Assembly (NCBI RefSeq): GCF_901709675.1
Contig: NC_051090.1
Coordinates: forward strand, 7,767,842-7,831,841
DNA: 64,000 nucleotides
DNA from: Syngnathus acus
Lineage: Eukaryota > Chordata > Actinopteri > Syngnathiformes > Syngnathidae
Reading direction: 5' to 3'
Both the position numbers and the translations under genes were made by a program. Of this stretch, positions 23,881 to 35,312 are shown piece by piece. Under the pieces are notes generated by a model. It was given only the letters and a program-made list of their open reading frames with translations, was not told the origin of the DNA and made no database searches. How positions within the stretch are numbered: the stretch's first letter is position 1; each line of letters opens with the position of its first letter.

Positions 23881-25341
23881 ATGGACTCGGCAGAGTCGGC
23901 GCAGCTGATCGCCGCAGTACGCTCCCAGACGTCGCAGCTCGCCCAACACCAGAAGCAAGTGGAGGCTCTGGGTGTTGGAGTCCAGGGGCTCGCGAAGAGT
24001 CAGGAAGACTTCCGAGGGGTGGTGGCCGCCCAGATGGGAACGCTGAGCAAGCAGATGCAGGAAGTTCTCTCGCTTCTGACTGCGGGACCAGCAGCGACGC
24101 CCAGTCCACCAGCTGCTTCCCCTGTGGTCAGTCTTGCTGCCGCTCCCATGGCGGTGGGCGCCAGACTGGCTCCTCCGGAACGTTACTCCGGTGAACCCGG
24201 GCTTAGCAGAGCCTTTATCACAGAGTGTGACATGCAGTTTGAGCGGTCCCCAGGCGACTTCCCCACGGAACGCTCCCGGGTGGCTTATATGGTCTCTTAC
24301 CTGACTGGAAGGGCCCGGGCGTGGGCGACCGCAGAATGGGCTAGGGATTCCGCCACCTGTCATTCCCTCCCCGCCTTCATCGAGGCCCTGCGCACGGTGT
24401 TCGACCCGATCTCCTCAGACCGAGAGAAGGCGCGGGAGCTGTGCCAGCTGACCCAGGGTCGAGAGACTGTCGGCGACTACGCGATCCGCTTCAGCACTCT
24501 GGCCACGGAATGCGGGTGGAACTCGACGGCCCTGTATGACTTCTTTCTCAGGGGCCTTTCCGAACCCATACAGGACCAGCTCATCCCCCTCGACCTCCCC
24601 ACAGACCTCGATGCTCTCATCGCGCTGGCCATCCGCACGGACAACCGACTGCAGGAATGGAAGAAGCAGCGCGCAAGCAGGAACACACCCGCCTTCCCCC
24701 CCGTGTCAGTGGCCGGGTCTTCACCCCTCAAGGCACACCGCCTCAGGCCGAACACGGCTCTGCTGCCTCCTGGGATCGAACCTATGCAGTTGAACGAGGA
24801 GGAAAGGAAGCGCCTACGCCAGGAAGGTAGACGCTACTACCGCGGTGCGCAAGGACATATCCTCCCCTCCTGCCCGGTGAGGAAAAGCCTGACGGTGAGC
24901 ACCTTTTCTGTTGCCCAGCAGAAGGTTCGGGGCCTACCCACCGGCACAATTACCTGTCTAGGAAAGGACACTAAACTTGGGGTGCTAATACACTCCGGGG
25001 CTGATGAGAGTTTGGTCGACAGGGCGTTTGCTCGGAGATTAGGGGTAAAGACTGAACTGCTAGATACGACTGTGAAGGCCAAGGCGCTCAATGGACAAGC
25101 ACTCTTTGATATTACTCATATAACCGAACCCGTCTCTCTGTCTTTTGGTAACCATCATGAGAAAGTGAGATTGCATGTCGTAACCTCCCCCATGAACCCA
25201 CTTATCCTCGGGTATCCATGGCTAAAACGCCACAACCCAACCATGGACTGGGAGTCTGGGGAGATAAGGGGATGGGGACCCTATTGCCAAGTGTCATGTC
25301 TCGAATCTAACCCCCCCGATAGACCCTACACGTGGTTCTAA
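23881..25341 (+). pseudogene. Retrotransposon gag plus protease-like region (defective)
   Basis: This 486-codon frame is intact but its motifs are damaged. The N-terminal third has coiled-coil-like Gln/Leu-rich composition. A retrotransposon Gag domain follows at about residues 95-240 (SRAFITECDMQF, FPTERSRVAYMVSYLTGRARAWA). A zinc-knuckle region at about 318-331 keeps the GH and last Cys, but the first two Cys of the CCHC pattern are replaced by Arg. The protease-like active site at about residue 377 reads HSGA where the family has DSGA, losing the catalytic Asp. It would normally form the capsid and process the polyprotein; here at most the Gag part could fold. It ends at TAA before the reverse-transcriptase region, which is in another frame. 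Confidence 0.85.
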
Positions 25342-26252
25342 CCCAATCTCTGTTTCTCCTGTCCTAGACCCAGAAACCCCAGATCTGACCGGGGTTCCCG
25401 TGTGTTATCAACTCGCGGAGGTATTCAGCAAAGTAAAGGCTACCTCTCTACCGCCCCACCGTCCGTATGATTGCGCCATTGAGCTTTTGCCTGGCGCTAC
25501 AATACCCAAGGGGAGGCTTTATTCCCTTTCGGCACCCGAAAAGCACGCTCTAACCGATTTTATATTGACGCGTCACTTAAAGCGGGTTTGATTAGACCAT
25601 CATCGTCTCCTGCGGGGGCCGGATTCTTTTTTGTGGGCAAGAAAGACGGTACCCTACGCCCCTGCATAGACTACAGTCCCCTCAATCAGATCACGATTAA
25701 GAACCGGTATCCCCTTCCACTCATGTCAACTGCAACAAGCTCGGGTGTTCACCAAGATAGATTTGCGCAACGCGTACCACCTAGTCCGCATCCGGGAGGG
25801 CGATGAATGGAAAACGGGATTTAACACTCCCAGAGGACACTTCGAGTACTTAGTAATGCCGTTTGGCCTCACCAATGCACCCGCTGTATTCCAGGCCATG
25901 ATTAATGATGTACTGAGAGACTTTTTGGATCGTTTTGTTTGTGTATTTGGACGACATTCTGATCTACTCACGGGACTTGGAGACCCATGAGTCTCATGTT
26001 AAGACGGTATTGCAACGCCTCCTTGATCACCAGCTTTACGTCAAAGCCGAAAAGAGCGAGTTCCACGCCAATACTGTATCTTTCCTTGGCTTCCTGGCAA
26101 AGTGCAGATGGACCCGGCAAAAGTAAGCGCGGTGACTCAATGGCCTACACCTGATAGCCGCAAAAAAGTGCAGCAATTTCTCGGCCTTGCTAACTTTTAT
26201 AGGCGGTTCATCAGAGGCTTCCGCGCCACAGTGGCTCCACTGCATGCTCTAA
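25342..26252 (+). pseudogene. Frameshifted retrotransposon reverse-transcriptase remnant
   Basis: Recognisable pieces of Ty3/Gypsy reverse transcriptase lie in order in different frames. The frame changes at about 25342 (after gag), 25575-25590, 25735, 25930 and 26090. Landmarks are [14 protein letters not shown] (about 25650), [15 protein letters not shown] (about 25748), [11 protein letters not shown] (about 25862), the catalytic YLDD (about 25944) and a thumb-region block ending FLGLANFYRRFI at about 26210. It stops abruptly at 26252, where the 3' LTR remnant begins, so RNase H and integrase are absent. At least four breaks rule out a working enzyme. Confidence 0.88.
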
Positions 26253-26316
26253 TGTTCGAATAAATACCTTTTTTGGCACTCTGCATCCGAGTCCTCTCCC
26301 TAATCCAAGCCTGACA
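26253..26316 (+). repeat. 3' LTR remnant of the Ty3/Gypsy element
   Basis: These 64 bp are identical to the last 64 bp of the 5' LTR except for one G-to-A change. The near identity shows that the copy is not very old despite its coding damage, or that it inserted already defective. Confidence 0.9.
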
Positions 26317-29300
26317 CACAATAAGTCATCTCTGATTAAAATTAACTGTTGACCAGAGTAATGCTCAGATTTAGGAGTGTGGGTGGAGAATAGAAAAAGT
26401 TGGGAACCACTGAACTAAAGTAAGAATAGGGAAGGGAACAAAATCATTTGACATTAAAAATACTTTTCTATAATGTTTTTATTGTGCTCCACATCTGAGG
26501 TCAGCTCCTTTTAATGGTTTAACCTTTCTTGTGTCGGTTTCTGGAGCAGATCAATGTGCTTAAACCCAATGATCTTTTCACATGATGCACTGCAGCCCCC
26601 ACAATGTCCTCACTGGCTCTTAAACCGAACTTGTTATGGGTGTCTTTAGGGTAGAATGAACTAACGTGGTTTGGAACTGGATCTGACAATGCCTTTTGGT
26701 ACTTTTATGCCCTTCTGACTCCTTGTTTGAGCATCACTTAATGATGGTGACCTTGAAGGAATCCAGTGCTGATGGTGTTATTGATGAGTAGGGATGGCGA
26801 ATTCCCTTTAGGGTTGTAAAATGTATAAGATGTGTTGCACTGGACTAGCGGGCTGAGATCCCAGAGGAGCTTCCAGACGAGCTCGGTGTGTGCGTGCAGC
26901 CTTGTGAAATCCCTGATGTGATTGATCAGTGTGTTGGACAGGCATCAGGAGGGCACTGATCCACAGCGAGTGACACTAAAGCGGCGACGTGTCTGAGGCG
27001 CCATCTCACAGGACGGGATGCGGCGAATAGATAATGGGTGGATAAATGCCACAAAAATGGCACCAACTTTATGGCCCGTGTATAATGAAGCTCTAATTGT
27101 ATTATGCAGACAGGAAACAATGGCAAAGGTTAAAGGAAAAAGTTTTCTGTCTTGTAATCAGACTAAAAGAATTATTTCTTCTTTGAGCAACACTGAAGTG
27201 GAAGCAGAAAATGTGAATGCTCTAAAGCAGTGCATGTATCCCATAGGTACCCGTTTTACATCAGCTATCAAAAGATCTGCTCTAAGTTTTTTGATTTCAT
27301 GCTTGGTGAGTGGAAAGGCACACCAGATTTGATATCCCGCAATGTTTGCCACTTGACAGTTTTGAGTTACTGTTAAGACACAATATATTGGTTTGTTTAA
27401 TTCCACTGGGGAAAAAAAAGCTTTGATAATAATAACGTGGACAATGCCTGAAGTCTCACGTCATTCAAAATGTTCATGTTTTCTGCCTGCACTGAATGAA
27501 GTTTTTTTTATTACTGAGTCAGGGGCCTGCCTGTGAGCAATAAATTTTAGTGGGCACATTAAAAGCATCATCGTGTCAGTATTTATCACTTCACCTCTCA
27601 ATAGGCTACCCAAAGTATATTACAAGGAAATGTATTGTGTGCTATATTAATAACATCATACAGTAAGATTGAAACCATATAAATGTAGGGATAAATTATG
27701 AGGCTTTCTGGAGTGAAAGTTATAAAGTGAGATTTTTGGAGAGGAAATATAAAAGGTTATAACAAAGTGTTGCAAGTGACCTCATAATTTCGTCTTGCCT
27801 TTTTTTGTAGTCTGCTATTCTTCTTTACGCTCAATTATAAAAGTGCTTCTTCGAGAGCCACTCTGTAGAGCAGTCGTGACTTTAAGTCTTGTGACTTTAG
27901 ATGTAATCAATTTAATGCGGCTTGACAGCATTCCATTAGCATGCTTAGAATGCACATGAAAGCTTTGAAAGGGCAACATTTTGAAAACCATCCGGCAATG
28001 GGAGTAGAGAGCGTTTTAGCTAATGCTGCAAAGACACAACTGCAAAAAAAAATGTCAGAAAAAGCCTTCTATATATATATATACATTTAAATGTATTATT
28101 TATATAAACGTATTATTTATTTATATAAAGGCCGGTCCGTGGAAATATTTCTGACACGTAACCGGTCCGTGGTGCAAAAAAAGGTTGGACTACTGTTCTA
28201 GAACATCTGAAATTTATTAGGGGCAAATCAGAGACGCTTTGAATTTTGGCAAGTGTCCAGACTCCCATTTGAGACAAGTTTGAATGTGATTGGGTAATTC
28301 TAAACACAGCTATGTAACAGAGTGTGCACACTTAAAAAAAAAATATATATATATATCAATTGAATTATACAGGTTATAAGATGCATTTATGGTAGAAAAA
28401 GTTTTGGAATGATTTACCTTGGTCTTATTGTTTTTATACTCCAAAAACATGGCAATGTGCAGACTTTACATCCACTGTCTGTTCGCTTCTACATCATTAT
28501 TGCCAATTGATTCACGTACACAGTGTAGAAGCTGTGGTTGCAGAGTACAGAAATATTTTCTGTTCAGCAGGGTGGTCACCGGAGAAAAAGCTGTGCAATA
28601 AATCCATTAAAATCCACCATATAGTGGCAGTGATGGGATGTTGTTCCACACTATTGGATTACATTGTCTCAGCTATATCAGTCAGTGTGATAAAAGATAA
28701 TGAATCTGAGATGGGGTGATATGTAAAGTTTGTTTACTCACCAACCGTGTTTTATAATAATCTTGCAATTGATTTTTTTTTTTTATTATTATTATTAGGA
28801 CTAGGAGAATAGTTGCGGGTCTTTCCAAGATTCCTATCAGGCTCTAACCGGCTGTCTGTCACTGGTGCTCACTGTGGTCCAAACACAAACTAATGAAGCC
28901 ATAAATCCGGAGAAAATCTGTTTAGAGGTCCAAAAAATACATCTGTCTGTGTAGAGCTCTCCTCGTGGAGACTTACTCATGTTCATTAATGTTGTGTGTG
29001 CTAAAGCTGTACTGTGATGTCTGTACAGGTTGGTTTCATATGACTTGTCCTCCATCTGAAGACATGAAAATATTTATCGGAGATTTGGCATTTGGCTGTA
29101 TCATGGCTCATGCAGAAACATCAAGAAGAAGAAAAAAGCAGCGCAAATTTACAAAAGGTAATTTTCTCATGCTCTCATGCTAATGTATAATGATTGAAAT
29201 ATAACTGGACACTGCTCAAGTTGACACATCCAGGTTGCCTGATTGAAAAATAATACCAGATGGCTGGATTCTAATAAAACGAACCACAGATGCATTCTAA

Positions 29301-29895
29301 ACCATATCATTTTGTAAGGCATTGAAAAATTATTATTAATAACAAATCAGCAGTACAAAGCCAGACCAATGTCTGGCTCACATTGCAAGCCTTCTTCTGG
29401 TCACCTTTCTCTCACCTCTATTTAGGTCAGACCTTGGCAAATTTACTCATTGTAGTCCTCAATCTCGTCTGTGCAGGCCCTTATTTCCCTTGATAAGTGT
29501 CCTTGTGTTTAAAATTCATTGACTATATGCAACGTCTTCATCCGGTTTTCACACTGAGTGGAATATATTGGAGTGGTCAGCTCAGCTTCCAAGTTTCTCA
29601 AGACTCTTACCATGCACACCTTCTATACTGCAATGCTTTACAACTTATTCTTTCAGAATATAAATTGTAATACAGATCGCAGTGAATAGTTGTACTCTTG
29701 GGTATTTATGGCCAATTTAAGGATATGAATATCTTTTCACTGCTCCCTTGTGGTAAGAGTAATACCCCTTCTCACATTTATCAAAGTAAGGCTTAGAGTT
29801 ATGATTAAAGCAAAAAAAACACATCCCCTCTTTCCCTTTTTTTATTCCCTTGATGTTTCTTCCTCAAAACACCACTTTGCATTCTTGTTTTAGAG
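26317..29895. other. Gene-free stretch
   Basis: No coding exons are recognised. A small fragment with GTTGGGAACCACTG at about 26399 and a fragment at 28128-28203 resemble hAT-like MITE ends. TA microsatellites occur at about 28069-28082 and 28344-28357, and a T/ATT run at about 28770-28796. Confidence 0.5.
28128..28203. repeat. MITE-like fragment with GGTCCGTGG repeats
   Basis: The words GCCGGTCCGTGG and ACCGGTCCGTGGTGCAAAAA, followed by AGGTTGGACTACTG, match the end of a common non-autonomous DNA transposon of fish. Only one end is seen. Confidence 0.5.
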
Positions 29896-30217
29896 CACTG
29901 GTATCAAACTCAAGGCCCGGGGGCCCAGATATGGCCCACCACATCTTTTTATGTGTCCCGCAAAGACAAATTGTGCATCAAATTTGTGTGTCATTACTAG
30001 AATTGCAAATTGTCTTCACTTTTAATATCTTTTTTTTTTTTTAATATTTGACCACTTTTTACTCGTCTGATTTGAAAATTAGTTATTTGTCTGTTTTGTA
30101 GCTTTTACTGTATATATCAGGTGCTCATACATTTATTTGGGTTTACAGTCATAATGGCCCTCCGAAAGAAGCTATGACTACAATGCGGCCCGCCAAAAAA
30201 GGGATTTTTTTCTCCTG
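29896..30217 (+). mobile_element. hAT-like MITE copy (same family as 35022-35312)
   Basis: It has the same ordered words as the 35022 copy: ATCAAACTCAAGGC, CCAGATA.GGCCC, CCGCAAAGACAAATTGTGCAT, GAATTGCAAATTG, GCTATGACTACAATGCGGCCC. The right terminus has decayed (only CTCCTG remains) and no target duplication is visible, so the right boundary is approximate. Confidence 0.7.
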
Positions 30218-32407
30218 GTATGCTTCATTCATAATAGTAAATTAAATTTAAGATTTAATTACCTCTCAGGAAACAGAGAAGGAATTGGAAGCACGTTGCT
30301 AAGGTAACAGCAGTGATGCTGACAAATCTTATGTACCGCTGAGTAAAACTGTGTAAATTGACGCTATATAACAATGATGACTAACAAATGATGATGAAAA
30401 TACGATAGACATGATGAGTGCCATTGTAGCCCCCACATTGCTCAAATAAAGCGTAATGTCATCAGTCAAAAGACGGTTGCCATGGTTTAGGTGGTGAATA
30501 CGACAGCAGCCTGTGGTGCACTTGCAAAGCAAAAGTGGATTTGCTGCAGACTAACAAACAGGCTGTCTGTGATAACGAGGGTTGTATTGAATTTTATCTC
30601 AGTTGCAAAATAAAGCAGGAAGGGAATTGTAATCTTCTAATTGTGCTAAATGAAACAAAGCAGGAAAGTAATGAATGCATATTTCATCTTTAAACTTCCT
30701 TAGACAGTATGTAAACTTCTAAGTGGTGCTTCATTGATGGAATCATTAGGGTTCATCCTTTGGGATAGTCTATTCATAAGTTTTTTCTTTAACATCGTTT
30801 ATTTTCAAAGTGACGCTAGGGCTTAACATTCCTCTCAATTGAATAAAGAAAACAAAGTATGCGCCCACCGATTTGCCTCATTTAAATCCACTTATAAATA
30901 CAACGGTAACACATTATGAAAATGGCTCCCTGTTTGACATTAAGTGGGAAAATAAAACAGAATTCCACACTTCCGAGGACAACTTTTGACTTAGCCTCTA
31001 CTAAATATGGTATTGCTGCAGTGACGTCTATATTCAATCCACTGAATGTTTATTTCCGCTGCTTAAAATTCTTAACGATTTGGTGTCATTCAGTGTGTTT
31101 ACCATCTTTGTAAATAGCTCGGGGTGAATTTTGCCTCCTTCAGGCTGCTGGGCTCCACTCAAACACCGACAGGCTAAATTCAACCACTTGCTGTGCATCC
31201 ATTTAATACAAATCAGCACTGGTTCCGGGAGTGATTCATTTTCAAATTGCAGACTGAGTGCGTAGATGAGATGGCTAGTCTTAGTTTTCGGAATGAAACA
31301 GCAAATAATGGTGAGAGCACAATTCAGACCTTGTACCAAATATTAAAAAGAAAATGCCTAGGATCAAATAGATAATCTATTGCTTTTACTTTTTAAATGG
31401 TAAATTTGTTTTTCCAATCTCAGTAATGACGGCTTTGTTTGTTGTACACATATACGTATAATATCGTATATGTAATCGGTCTCTCTTCCATAATTGACTT
31501 TCCGTCCGGGTGTAATGAGTTTTCCAATATTCCGAATAGCACCTTGCAAGCAGAGAACAGCCGCAGCCAATCTTTGTTTCTTTTGTAGGGGAAGGATGTT
31601 GAATGAGTATTGAGCTGAGGTGTGGCCAGGGGTGGTGGAAATTTCTCCCAAAACCGGAGAAAACCAAAATCTGGGATGATAAAGCAATGTTTCACATCGT
31701 GATCTTAAGTTCTTTTTAAACTCTCAAACTCATTGAGGCAGATTCACCTTATCACCAATTAACAAAGTGGATTACAAGTAGATTAAAACTTAATGAACTA
31801 TTACTGGAGCGCCCTGAAGCAAAAAGGTTGAAATGACTGCCACAAATTGAGAGAACAACTAAATACTTGATAATTGCATGAGGTTTCAGCAGAGAACTGA
31901 AATTAATCACAGATTTTTTTTTAAATAAACTTTTCATTTACACTGCTTCATGCACTGGTAGCGCAGTGGTAAATGCTGAATGAATCTAACATGCATATTT
32001 TGAAATGAAGAAGAAACCCGCAATACCTACAGAAAAAACATTCAGACACAGGAAGAACTCAACCATATTTTTTCTGCAATTCTGAAGTCCTTTAGATGAT
32101 TTGATGCTCTCTACTAATTAGGTAGACATGGCATATGTATGATTTGGTGTTTTGAACCCCTGACATTATGGATCTATAATTTAGTATCTGGCATGGTCCT
32201 GCTTAAACCAGAAATATTCTCTGTCAAGGAGCTCATTTTGCATTTGTGCATCCATCTATCCCTAAGCAGCATTATCATACAACAACAACTGTGCCTGTGC
32301 ACACAAACTATCATGAAGAATCCTTTTAATTACAGCTCCAGTCAGTTTATCATAGCCAGTAATTAATTTTATTGGCCTTGGGCATGTGCTCAGACTAGAC
32401 ACAAGAG

Positions 32408-32687
32408 CAGGGCTTCTTAAGCTTTTTAACCTTGGGGCCCATTTCTATTTTTGGGGTTAAATACCTGTCCATGATTTTTTAAATCTACTAGTTCTACTGT
32501 TCTTTTATGTAAATCTGACGCCTTATCGTTAGCTAGTGGCAGGAAACTAAAGAGCTTCACCTTGGCAACAGCAACTGTTTATTTGAATTTAATTGGTAAA
32601 ATACTCTGCCCTGCGACCTTCATGGCCCAAAGATGCAAAATTTTAATTATTTTGCATCCCACTCGCTGGCACCATGATTAACCACTG
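32408..32687. mobile_element. Probable hAT-like MITE, degenerate
   Basis: It begins CAGGGCTTCTTAAGC followed by TTGGGGCCCAT and ends ATGATTAACCACTG. The ends are imperfect inverted repeats, and words such as CTTGGGGCCC and CATGGCCCAAAG occur inside. No convincing 8-bp duplication flanks it. It has no coding capacity. Confidence 0.5.
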
Positions 32688-34917
32688 GTCTAGATTGCCC
32701 TTAGGAGAAATATTAAGGTATGTTAAGAAGACAGTGTCATAAATGTACAGTAGCCCTACACTGTCAAGTAAATTATTATTGAATGGAAGAATAACATAAA
32801 TAACATGAATAGGAAATAATGTGCCATATGAACTCATGGATCTAAAGCTCTGTTTCTCGTTAGCTAACATTTGACTAACTTAAGTGTACATTTGCACGGC
32901 AATCATATGGAGAACGGAAGACAATAATAATAAAAGATTAGGGTCAAGGGTCAGGTGAGGGCTCAGTCCACTTAGCTGTCAACACATTTACCAATCATAA
33001 TCAGTTTTTATACCTGCAGTCAATTCATAATTTACACTTCACTGCCTGGGATTACAAAAAGAAAACAAAAACAGACACAATAATACTAAAATCACTGCTG
33101 TTCTCACAATCTATTCCCAATATTGAAACTAGAAGATGTTTTTTTTTTGTATATTGTTGGAAATTGTACACAAGGATTTTAACGACATGCCCTTCTTTGT
33201 TCAACCCTATTGTGCAAAATATATCATGACAAGATTTAAAGCTTATTCTCAGTCTGGCAGTAAGGTGCACTCATTTCCTTGGCAAGACGGTAGAATAGCT
33301 CCCAGCGGTATTCTTCAGCAAAATGTCCTGCCTGCTGTTACACAACAAAGGGCAAAAGAAAATGAAATGCTGACTCATTTTTTAAGAGGAGAAACTAAAG
33401 TGGTTTTCATCCATATTTTTGATTTTTAACCATTCCTGCTGACTGCTGGCCACTGCTGTTGCTGTTCTCCAATACAAGTCATTTTGCCATGCACAAATGA
33501 GTCAGCAGATTCGGATTAAATACTATAGTGCAAATAAAATACAATTTTAACATCTGGGAAAAAAAATCCCAGTATTTCAAGCTCAATAAAATCAATCAGC
33601 CAATCAATCAGTCAGTCATTAATTAAAAATAAGTTTTTACAGATCTCAGTGTTATTCATTAGTATCTAGAAAAGTTATATCGACAAAATGTTTACCTCCA
33701 TTTCAAAAATGTCATTGTTTCAAAAGTCACAAAGTATAACGATGTGTTTTTATGTGTCAAATTCAATTGTAGAATTGTAAAAAAGCTTGTACAAGATGTT
33801 CTTAAATAAAACATTTCTTCTGTTGTACTAAATGAAATGGCCCCCTCCATTTGATAAAATATATGGTAAAGATTTAGTAAAAGACTTGAATGAAATATTA
33901 ATAATCTGTCAAGAATGACAAATGCTCACACTTTGATTGCTTCTTTGTGGAGCTTGATAGATTGCTTAGGTTATTAAATAATAAAGACCACATAAGAACA
34001 TGACGTACACAAATAATTTCATTAAATAAACACAATATAATGCGATACAAAAGGTGCATTCAGAATTCAGCCTCTAATAACAAAATAACACAAAGTTTTG
34101 ATTGCAACAAGTGTTGAGCTCGAGCAGTGATTCTCAACCAATTTAACTTACAAATAACTATTATAATTATATATATTTTTTAAATACAGTAATGTCAAAA
34201 TCAAACAGCGACAGACATACTAGATGAAAAAATGAAGCGCTGTCAGTTCCAGCTGCTGAAATGTGTTGCGTAATCTTGTGGAAGTAATGCATTCGGAAAC
34301 TGGACTCTGTTTGATGGCACAATATAAGTTAAATTGTGTTTTATTTCTCCTCAGTGGAGAATAAAAATAGCAGAATAGAGCAACGGTCTCTGCCAAGTGT
34401 GATAAGACATTCTAAAGGGTGTTTCAATTTCAGTTGTTAAGGCTCAGCAAAATTTCAAAAAATGAATGCATGAGTTTTATCCTATATGTACTTTTATCCT
34501 ACAATTTTATATTTATTCATTGAGCCAGTCCATTGATAAAATAGATCAAGTGTCTCATTATAATATAAAAGGAATAAAATACCACATGGCTGTGCCTCTC
34601 AGAGGTGCATGTTGGAGGAAACTAATGAGTCAAAGTGATTAAATGGAATGCAACTTAGAATGTTGGAAGCTTATTATTAGGTGATTGTGTGCACTTCATT
34701 GAGTGCGCCACTGACTTATCAAAATGTCACGGAGGAAATGAAGCATAAAGATGCTTGGGCTGCGTTTACTGGCCTATGCTATAAGGGCTGTAATTTTTTT
34801 TTTTTGATGGAATATGTGATTTAGACAGCATTTGATCATGTGATCGACAGGAGAAGATAGAGAAGTAGTGCTAATCGCTAAATTAATTTGTGCAAGAGTC
34901 GCGAAAGATGAGAATAA

Positions 34918-34986
34918 ATAATACAATACGATACGATGTGATACGATATTATATAATGCAATTCGATACAATATGATACAATACAT
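34918..34986. repeat. Imperfect pentanucleotide microsatellite (ATACG/ATACA)
   Basis: Units such as ATACA, ATACG, ATGTG and ATATT run for about 70 bp with many changes between them. Confidence 0.7.
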
Positions 34987-35021
34987 CTTTATTTATACAG
35001 TTTTTACCCAAGTGCTTAGGT

Positions 35022-35312
35022 CAAGGATATCAAACTCAAGGCTCAGGGGCCAGATACGGCCCGCCAAATCATGTTATGTGGACCGCAAAGACAAATTGTG
35101 CATTGACTTCATGTGTCAATACTAAAATTACAAATTGCTTTCACTTTTAAAAAATAGATAATCGCTAGAATTTTTTATTAGCATTCCTCTTATTAAAATA
35201 TTTAAAACGTTTTGACTGATTTCAAAACTAGTTATTCATCAATTTGTTGTGTAGCCTAGATGAAACTATGAGTACAATGTGACTCGCGACAAAAATAAGT
35301 TTGACACCCCTG
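35022..35312 (+). mobile_element. hAT MITE with perfect 8-bp target duplication
   Basis: The 291-bp element starts CAAGGATATCAAACTCAAGG and ends GTTTGACACCCCTG. The exact direct repeat GCTTAGGT flanks it at 35014-35021 and 35313-35320, which fixes the boundaries and the superfamily. Two further copies lie in this window (19862-20147 inverted, 29896-30217). It encodes no protein. Confidence 0.85.

Larger units (their letters stand above)
23325..26316 (+). mobile_element. Decayed, internally deleted Ty3/Gypsy LTR retrotransposon
   Basis: The 5' LTR spans 23325-23863 and starts TGTCA; LTR ends TGACA are its reverse complement. The gag region follows at 23881 and a reverse-transcriptase region at about 25342-26250. 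Only the last 64 bp of a 3' LTR remain (26253-26316), matching 23800-23863 with one difference. RNase H, integrase and most of the 3' LTR are therefore deleted. The flanks CATAA (23320-23324) and CACAA (26317-26321) look like a 5-bp target duplication with one change. The frame is broken several times. The RT motif style suggests a chromovirus-like (sushi-type) clade, but this is tentative. It can no longer move by itself. Confidence 0.92.
30218..35021. other. Gene-free stretch
   Basis: No coding exons are recognised. It contains a MITE-like element at about 32408-32687 and an ATACG/ATACA-type microsatellite at about 34918-34986, both listed. The remainder is AT-rich unique-looking sequence. 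Confidence 0.5.

Noticed and set aside
24109-24793. Other-frame and antisense ORFs within the retrotransposon gag region
   Set aside because: They are open only because gag is GC-rich; they show no motif and overlap the real gag frame.
31957-31985. tRNA-like A box (GTAGCGCAGTGGTAAATGC)
   Set aside because: No B box or acceptor stem follows at the right distance; at most a remnant of a SINE.
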